Virus record (IMG/VR): IMGVR_UViG_3300037231_000019 | Span: 1 to 35,663 of that record | Direction: 5' to 3' (one strand) | Length of the DNA stretch: 35,663 bases | DNA from: a virus | Part shown: in pieces, positions 31,860 through 35,663 of the stretch | Layout of the letters: every line of letters starts with the position of its first letter | Position numbering within the stretch: position 1 is the stretch's first letter | The notes under the pieces: model-generated | The model's database searches: none | What the model was told of the DNA's origin: nothing | The model's input: only the letters and a program-made list of their open reading frames with translations | Position numbers and translations under genes: made by a program

Positions 31860-32617
31860 CTGATACAATGTATGACTCAACCGATGCAGCCAATATCCCA
31901 CCCACCGCCACCCTACTGGCCGGATACATCAATGGCGCCTGGCCGTCCTATTACTCGATGGTTGCTCGATTCCCATCCACTACAACCATCCTCTCTATAA
32001 CAACTTATGCCCACAACCCAGACAACTCCTATGTCGTCGCTGACATCCTCGACGTCGAATCCGGTGATGCCTCGCCCGCCGAGGCTCCTGGCTGGACAAC
32101 CGCCATGCGAGCCCTTCGCCGCCCGATAATCGCACCCTACTGTTCTCGACTCGGCACCTGGCCCGACACTCTCGCCGCATTCAAAGCTCAATCCGTCCCC
32201 CTCCCTGACTTCTGGATAGCGGACCAAACAAACACCCCTCACCTACTCCCCGGCTCAGTCGCCACTCAATACACCGACGACGCCAACCTCTACGATATCT
32301 CCCTTACAAATGGCCAGTGGCCTTTTTCCTCAGTTATCCCCACTCCCCCACTCCCGCCAATCGAAACACACAAGGTAGGTAATCTCATGCTTTCGACCGT
32401 CGCTGTCCTAGCTGACCCAAACGGCAACGGGGACCTCCATACGTCAATCCCCTGGTCTACATTCCAGGCCGCAACAATCCAGGGCTCAGACCCCGAGGCG
32501 GACGGCACACACTGGCCCGGTTACTGCCAAGTCCAAGAGCGTGACGGGAATGTTCTCGTTTCGATAATCGGATGTCTACCCAACATCGTCCGAAACGTCT
32601 TCGTCCTAACCTCATAG
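31856..32617 (+). CDS. GH25-like endolysin
   Basis: The first 150 residues resemble the glycoside-hydrolase-25-like TIM barrel of lysins in actinobacteria and their phages: MYDSTDAANIPP, LLAGYINGAW, then VVADILDVESGDASPAEAPGW with the acidic pair expected at the active site, and IIAPYCSRLGTW. The Cys-containing C-terminal 90 residues (after PPLPPIETHKVG) form a separate beta-rich domain, perhaps for cell-wall binding. GTG 31856 is coupled to the previous TGA; ATG 31868 is an alternative. It would cut peptidoglycan at the end of infection. Confidence 0.72.
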   Translation: MTDTMYDSTDAANIPPTATLLAGYINGAWPSYYSMVARFPSTTTILSITTYAHNPDNSYVVADILDVESGDASPAEAPGWTTAMRALRRPIIAPYCSRLGTWPDTLAAFKAQSVPLPDFWIADQTNTPHLLPGSVATQYTDDANLYDISLTNGQWPFSSVIPTPPLPPIETHKVGNLMLSTVAVLADPNGNGDLHTSIPWSTFQAATIQGSDPEADGTHWPGYCQVQERDGNVLVSIIGCLPNIVRNVFVLTS

Positions 32618-33003
32618 GTGTGTTGCTCGCTCTATTCTCCGGTATTGGTTCGGCACTCGCTGTCTTCGTTCTGTCTCTCCTCAAAGGTAACTACAACTCA
32701 AGGGTACGTATGAAAGCTCAACAGTTAGACAAATCCAAAGCGGAAGACCTCGACCTCCGAGAAATGGTCACAACGATCTACTCCGCAATGGTCACACCCC
32801 GTGCGACCCCGTTCAATCGCAACCCGACTCCCGGACTCATCGACCGTGTTGCCTCGATTGACGAACGGCTATTCGACCACGACAGGCAACTCAAGGAGCT
32901 GGCGTCCGCTCTATCCCAGGTCGCCCATCGTGCCGCCCTGGAAGTCAACGAGCAGTCTGTCGAGCGTGAGCGTGTCCAGTCCAGGGATGCCGGTAGGGAC
33001 TGA
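32572..33003 (+). CDS. one-TM holin or spanin candidate
   Basis: The 143-aa product has a basic N-terminus (STQHRPKRLRP), one transmembrane helix (residues about 14-38, LIGVLLALFSGIGSALAVFV), and a charged helical tail (residues 45-143) with heptad-like Leu/Ala spacing. The ATG is 46 bases inside the end of the endolysin gene. One-helix proteins with long cytoplasmic or periplasmic coiled coils act as holins or spanins in some phages. The neighbouring endolysin gives context. A bidirectional terminator follows. Confidence 0.65.
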   Translation: MSTQHRPKRLRPNLIGVLLALFSGIGSALAVFVLSLLKGNYNSRVRMKAQQLDKSKAEDLDLREMVTTIYSAMVTPRATPFNRNPTPGLIDRVASIDERLFDHDRQLKELASALSQVAHRAALEVNEQSVERERVQSRDAGRD

Positions 33004-33008
33004 CAGCA

Positions 33009-33044
33009 AGAATCCCGGCCCCTCAGTACCGGAGCCGGGATTCT
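33009..33044. terminator. bidirectional terminator
   Basis: AGAATCCCGGC (33009-33019) pairs perfectly with GCCGGGATTCT (33034-33044), 14-base loop. It separates the rightward lysis genes from the leftward operon, so it serves both strands. The last leftward stop codon lies about 35 bases away. T-tracts are weak on both strands. Confidence 0.72.
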
Positions 33045-33076
33045 GTGCCCTTAGGCGCAATCGTAGGGCGTCAGTT

Positions 33077-33280
33077 TTACCCCATCTCATGCCCACGTCG
33101 CACCGCCCGGGCCGCATGTGGCAACTGGACACTCTCCAACACCCTTGCCAACGCTCCGGCCGTGTCCCGGTCCAACTTCCTCCCGACAGTCCTGAATACC
33201 TGACTAGCTGTCTTAATCTCGTCAAGCTCGGCTGTCAATCTCTCGTACTTCTCTTGCGTCGTCTCTTCTATTGTTTGCAT
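33077..33280 (-). CDS. small helical protein (67 aa)
   Basis: The last leftward gene. The product is helical and charged (EETTQEKYERLTAELDEIK at residues 5-23), ending ARAVRRGHEMG. AGGAG lies 9 bases before the ATG. A coiled-coil-forming regulator or host-takeover protein would fit, but no family is seen. 33281-33357 holds nothing more than a possible 12-codon frame. Confidence 0.68.
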   Translation of the reverse strand: MQTIEETTQEKYERLTAELDEIKTASQVFRTVGRKLDRDTAGALARVLESVQLPHAARAVRRGHEMG

Positions 33281-33357
33281 GTGTCCATTCTCCTATCTCA
33301 TTCTCAACTCATCCACAACGGATGAACAATAAATGGCACTCGGACATTTGTATAGGA

Positions 33358-33501
33358 TTATTCGGTATAGGTATTCGGATCAATACAGAACTGCCCTCCG
33401 CACTCTCGGCACCGGTAATAGTCATAGACTCGACCGTCTCTCTTACTCCCGGTACCCTCATATTCGCACTCTCCGAGATGCCTACATTTCTCATCATGCA
33501 T
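33358..33501 (-). CDS. small zinc-ribbon protein (47 aa)
   Basis: ATG 33501 with GAGAGGG upstream gives 47 aa: HDEKCRHLGECEYEGTGS, then YDYYRCRECGGQFCID. Five cysteines in the order C-C ... C-C-C form a zinc ribbon. A longer start (TTG 33552) is possible but has no ribosome binding site. Its start overlaps the end of the membrane microprotein by 8 bases. Probably a nucleic-acid or polymerase binding protein, as short phage zinc ribbons often are. Confidence 0.65.
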   Translation of the reverse strand: MHDEKCRHLGECEYEGTGSKRDGRVYDYYRCRECGGQFCIDPNTYTE

Positions 33502-33574
33502 GGAAACCCTCTCCCACGTACCAGAGAAAGCAGACGATCCATATAACGGCAATGACGTCTATCAAGCCCTGCAT
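33494..33574 (-). CDS. 26-aa membrane microprotein
   Basis: ATG 33574 overlaps the stop of the upstream gene (TAATG) and encodes 26 residues, nearly all hydrophobic in the middle (IDVIAVIWIVCFLWYV), with an acidic-aromatic end. The stop overlaps the zinc-ribbon start. One transmembrane helix with tight coupling on both sides suggests a real membrane peptide, possibly an early toxin or envelope-targeting factor. Confidence 0.55.
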   Translation of the reverse strand: MQGLIDVIAVIWIVCFLWYVGEGFHA

Positions 33575-33978
33575 TATGTGTATATCTTCCGCACGTAGGC
33601 CCTAGCCTGTCGCAAGGTGTCGAACCGTTGAAACCCTGACAGGTCCGCTGTACTCCCGTCATCCTTCAATGCCCGAACCGTGTACAACCTCGGACTCGCA
33701 TAGTCGAACTGCTCCGACGTAATGAACACTCGCCCATGAGTCACCCCTGGCGCAATCCGACTACGGAAGAATCGCATAGCGTCCCTGTCGAAGAAATGAA
33801 AGCCTGCCTTGTCATTCGCACGCTTCATCATTTCGATGGTGTGGAATGGGCCATAAGCTTCGATACGCTCAACCTGGTCCGGCCATTCTGGATTATCGGG
33901 CCACGATGTCACGATAACTAGAAAGCAGTCACCATTAGTCTGGCCTTCCTCTAAATGTGTCTCCGTCCTGCTTGCCAT
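33574..33978 (-). CDS. hypothetical protein after ribozyme 1 (134 aa)
   Basis: ATG 33978 with GGAG five bases upstream (the ribosome binding site starts three bases past the ribozyme) gives 134 aa. A GTG two codons earlier is less likely. The product has an alpha-beta look (DCFLVIVTSWPDNPEWPDQV, then GRVFITSEQFDYASPRLYTV) and a basic helical end, LRQARAYVRKIY. It is not recognised. It is preceded by a complete hammerhead ribozyme that would give its mRNA a defined 5' end. Confidence 0.68.
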   Translation of the reverse strand: MASRTETHLEEGQTNGDCFLVIVTSWPDNPEWPDQVERIEAYGPFHTIEMMKRANDKAGFHFFDRDAMRFFRSRIAPGVTHGRVFITSEQFDYASPRLYTVRALKDDGSTADLSGFQRFDTLRQARAYVRKIYT

Positions 33979-33989
33979 GTTCACTCCAA

Positions 33990-34041
33990 AGTCTCATCAG
34001 GTGGCCTATCTGACCACGACAGGGTTTCCCCTGTTTCGACT
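33990..34041 (-). ncRNA. type II hammerhead ribozyme 1
   Basis: Reading the minus strand: AGTC (stem II, 5' side), GAA, stem III ACAGGG with GAAA tetraloop and CCCTGT, cleavage base C (34018), stem I GTGGTC / loop AGATA / GGCCAC, core CTGATGA, and GACT (stem II, 3' side). All invariant core bases of hammerhead ribozymes are present. Stem II is the open helix, so it is type II. The stop TAG (34042-34040) of the clamp gene overlaps its first bases. Cleavage would fall between 34018 and 34017. Confidence 0.9.
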
Positions 34042-34657
34042 AGTTAATCCGTACCGGCATGACAAGCATCATTGCGTCCCATTCATCCCAGACCATCGTC
34101 CAAACGCTTGCCTTGCTATTCGACAGATTCTCACACTTCCATAACCTGTTCGTATCCTTCGTCCCGTCAAGCCTATCTATCTTGTCCAGCTTGGCCAGGT
34201 TCGCACTGGACAGCCCGGTCAACTCATGGGTGTAGTCGCCAGTATCCTGCAATAGGTTCTCCCATTTCGGATAAGTCCCTTCAACGGGCGCCGATGACAA
34301 CACTGTCCCGTAGGTGCTCATTTTTGCAAGCTTGCCGAACTCGTCAACAGTCAATCTCACTTCCAGGTTCGCGACCTCCCGTGCTAGTAGCGTCTTACTC
34401 CACATTTTTGCATCCCTTACGTCAAGCTGGAACTCTCCACACGTCAACACACCTTCCGAATACGCCATAGTCTGTACCAGCATGACGTAACTATTCGTGC
34501 CGATAACCCGAATCTCATGCTCTTTGATCTCGAATCGCAATGTTGCTAGCAATGGACGGCTTGCGTCGTCGCCAGCGGCCACGATTCCATTCTTAAGCAA
34601 CTGTCCCAACTTGCGACAGTTCATTGTGATATCAATCATGCCTATTTCATCTGCCAT
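34040..34657 (-). CDS. sliding-clamp (DnaN-like) protein
   Basis: ATG 34657 (GAAGGG 9 bases upstream) is the real start; the longer frame begins at the CTGATGAGACT of the ribozyme core. The 205-aa product has a DnaN-like pattern: TLRFEIKEHEIRVIGTNSYV (about 40-59), GTYPKWENLL (about 129-138) and an ending DEWDAMMLVMPVRI, matching the last strand and the 'MPMRL' end of bacterial beta clamps. It is about two thirds of a standard clamp. No DNA polymerase occurs in the window, so it may load host or other polymerase. Ribozymes lie at both ends of the gene. Confidence 0.65.
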   Translation of the reverse strand: MADEIGMIDITMNCRKLGQLLKNGIVAAGDDASRPLLATLRFEIKEHEIRVIGTNSYVMLVQTMAYSEGVLTCGEFQLDVRDAKMWSKTLLAREVANLEVRLTVDEFGKLAKMSTYGTVLSSAPVEGTYPKWENLLQDTGDYTHELTGLSSANLAKLDKIDRLDGTKDTNRLWKCENLSNSKASVWTMVWDEWDAMMLVMPVRIN

Positions 34658-34673
34658 GTGTCTAATCCCTTCA

Positions 34674-34725
34674 AGTCTCATCAGGTTGGCTACTTGCCAA
34701 CGACAGGGTTTCCCCTGTTTCGACT
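34674..34725 (-). ncRNA. type II hammerhead ribozyme 2
   Basis: Minus strand: AGTC, GAA, stem III ACAGGG-GAAA-CCCTGT, cleavage base C (34702), stem I GTTGGC / loop AAGTA / GCCAAC, core CTGATGA, GACT. Stem III is identical to ribozyme 1, while stem I differs at several positions on both sides and keeps all pairs, a compensatory change. The TAG of the 46-aa gene (34726-34724) overlaps its start. Cleavage would fall between 34702 and 34701. GAAGGG, the clamp gene's ribosome binding site, follows. Confidence 0.9.
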
Positions 34726-34864
34726 AGATCGCTTCTTTATATGCGATAGCCCACCCTTCCATTATTAAGTCATCGTCGCTCTTGTCGCCATCGTAGTAAG
34801 CCACGATTGCCACGTAGTACCCCGGTCTGTCGAGTATGTCCCGCTCCATCTCGTTTAACTTCAT
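34724..34864 (-). CDS. small hypothetical protein (46 aa)
   Basis: ATG 34864 overlaps the stop of the previous gene (TAATG); TAG overlaps ribozyme 2. The 46-aa product has a helical N-terminus (MKLNEMERDILDR), a Tyr-rich strand (PGYYVAIVAYYDGDKSDDD) and a helical end (MEGWAIAYKEAI). It has the fold-like order of a small alpha-beta protein. Not recognised. Confidence 0.65.
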   Translation of the reverse strand: MKLNEMERDILDRPGYYVAIVAYYDGDKSDDDLIMEGWAIAYKEAI

Positions 34865-35178
34865 TACATTTCTTCCCATGATTCATTCGACCAATAATAG
34901 AACTCTCCGTCATGCCATCCGAACGAATACCCTTCAATAGCAAGGTTATCGTTCATCCATTGTTCTGCCTTGTCGCCTAACTCATATACCGTTTCGTATA
35001 TGTCGGCCCGGTCGCTGTCGGCATAGTTGTATTCGTTCACCCGGTATTGATCTAGGTCCGACAACTTGAAACCGTTGTCATGTGCTATGTCGATCATGTG
35101 GGTTATCGCATACTGGCCACGATGGCCATCTACGTAGCACCCGGTTTCATTCTCCGACCATTTCGTTACGTCTGCCAT
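34864..35178 (-). CDS. acidic hypothetical protein (104 aa)
   Basis: ATG 35178 with AGAGGG 8 bases upstream (after ribozyme 3). The product is strongly acidic and aromatic, without a membrane segment: NETGCYVDGHRGQYAITHM, later DNLAIEGYSFGWHDGEFYYW. Acidic small phage proteins of this kind often mimic DNA or bind host enzymes, but no family is visible. Stop TAA overlaps the next ATG. Confidence 0.65.
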   Translation of the reverse strand: MADVTKWSENETGCYVDGHRGQYAITHMIDIAHDNGFKLSDLDQYRVNEYNYADSDRADIYETVYELGDKAEQWMNDNLAIEGYSFGWHDGEFYYWSNESWEEM

Positions 35179-35193
35179 GTGTCTACCCTCTTA

Positions 35194-35245
35194 AGTCTCC
35201 TCAGCGTGCCTATCTGACACGGACGGGCCGTAACCCGTTTCGACT
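35194..35245 (-). ncRNA. type II hammerhead ribozyme 3 (variant core)
   Basis: Minus strand: AGTC, GAA, stem III ACGGG with loop TTACGG and CCCGT, cleavage base C (35222), stem I CGTGTC / AGATA / GGCACG, core CTGAGGA, GACT. The core has G instead of U at position 7, the one core position known to be variable (CUGANGA). Stem III is different from the other two but still paired. The loop AGATA of stem I equals that of ribozyme 1. Stop TAG (35246-35244) of the 66-aa gene overlaps the start. Confidence 0.87.
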
Positions 35246-35444
35246 ATTGGAATGTTTCGCAACGTTGCGTGAACGGTATCGAGTCACCCTTGCGTACCTT
35301 GCCTGGCACCTTAAGTATCGTCACGTTCCGGTATTGGGTATTACGCCATTTCCAGGCAGCCTCTTCCATCCTGAACGTCCGCTCCACGTATCGAGTGAAG
35401 TCCATTCCACGTCCGTTACGTATCAAGCACAGTGTGTATGTCAT
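35244..35444 (-). CDS. small basic protein (66 aa)
   Basis: ATG 35444 lies 9 bases after the stop of the 22-aa frame. The product is Arg/Lys-rich with aromatic residues (CLIRNGRGMDFTRYVERTF, then WKWRNTQYRNVTILKV), probably a compact beta-alpha protein. Upstream AGGATGG can bind the ribosome. No family recognised. It is the first sizeable gene of the leftward operon, and its stop codon overlaps ribozyme 3. Confidence 0.65.
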   Translation of the reverse strand: MTYTLCLIRNGRGMDFTRYVERTFRMEEAAWKWRNTQYRNVTILKVPGKVRKGDSIPFTQRCETFQ

Positions 35445-35453
35445 ACCACCATC

Positions 35454-35522
35454 CTACCCTCTCAATGCACGCTTGTCTACACTTGTCAACCCTTTTCTTT
35501 CATCATCATCCATCATCATCAT
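35454..35522 (-). CDS. 22-aa leader peptide candidate
   Basis: Four in-frame ATG codons followed by three GAT encode MMMMDDDERKGLTSVDKRAL plus RG, with GGGAG 8 bases upstream. It ends 9 bases before the next gene's ATG. A TTGACA (35489-35484) lies inside it but has no good -10. The ATG/GAT run is a trinucleotide repeat. Beyond 35523 there is no gene I can support: only short frames and the end of the window. Confidence 0.4.
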   Translation of the reverse strand: MMMMDDDERKGLTSVDKRALRG

Positions 35523-35663
35523 GGAGCTAACTCCCTTCCTCCAACACACACACGCACACTGTCTCGCCCATACCGCCTGCCGTTGTCAGTAACCGATCAC
35601 TCAGCCACCCCGGCCCCCCGGTGTCATTCCCATTTGACCTTTCGTTCAAGCCCTATAGAGAAG

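Noticed and set aside
33309-33347. 12-codon minus-strand frame between two small genes
   Set aside because: Too short and without a ribosome binding site.
35620-35663. CTCTATAGGG on the minus strand at the window edge resembling part of a T7-type promoter
   Set aside because: Only a partial match, truncated by the end of the window, and no phage RNA polymerase gene is present.
1-35663. tRNA genes, CRISPR arrays, integrase, insertion sequences
   Set aside because: I looked for T-loop motifs, regular short repeats, and recombinase or transposase motifs on both strands and saw none.

Overview
The window is most of the genome, or all of it, of a tailed dsDNA phage with a short-tailed (podovirus-like) layout, probably infecting an actinobacterium. 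The host call rests on a WhiB-family gene (C...CxxCx5C and GIWGG), moderately GC-rich DNA and leaderless-type promoter architecture. I see no integrase, tRNA, CRISPR array or insertion sequence, and no DNA polymerase.

Positions 1-20470 (+ strand) form the virion module: two small genes, terminase small and large subunits, zinc-ribbon protein, portal, WhiB, several tiny basic proteins, Ig-like and Pro/Gly-rich accessory proteins, scaffold, major capsid, decoration-like protein, tail nozzle/hub protein, head-tail adaptor and three consecutive ejection-type proteins (Gln-rich, Ala-rich, and one of 1353 aa). Many genes overlap by ATGA or TAATG.

Positions 20527-28839 (+) form the regulation and DNA-metabolism module. 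It starts with an XRE regulator behind a consensus promoter that would give an almost leaderless mRNA. A cluster of GTAACAC repeats with a palindromic operator precedes a ribbon-helix-helix-like gene. Then come an XPD/DinG-like helicase split into two genes around a 46-aa Cys/His gene, an Acb2-like (anti-CBASS) protein, two unknown proteins, a 102-nt structured element, a Cas4/RecB-like nuclease, an AP2-like small protein, a Sak4-like RecA ATPase and an ERCC4-type nuclease.

Positions 28914-33003 (+) hold receptor-binding fibre genes (one with a G9 tract), a GH25-like endolysin and a one-TM holin/spanin candidate, closed by a bidirectional terminator at 33009-33044.

Positions 33077-35522 (- strand) form a leftward operon of very small genes plus a sliding-clamp-like protein. 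Three cistron junctions in it each carry a complete 52-nt type II hammerhead ribozyme (33990-34041, 34674-34725, 35194-35245). In all three, the upstream UAG stop codon overlaps the first ribozyme bases and the downstream gene's ribosome binding site follows directly. Stem I covaries between copies. Predicted cleavage would split the polycistronic mRNA into pieces with a GNRA-type or similar hairpin at the new 3' end and a hairpin at the new 5' end. This is the most unusual element of the window.
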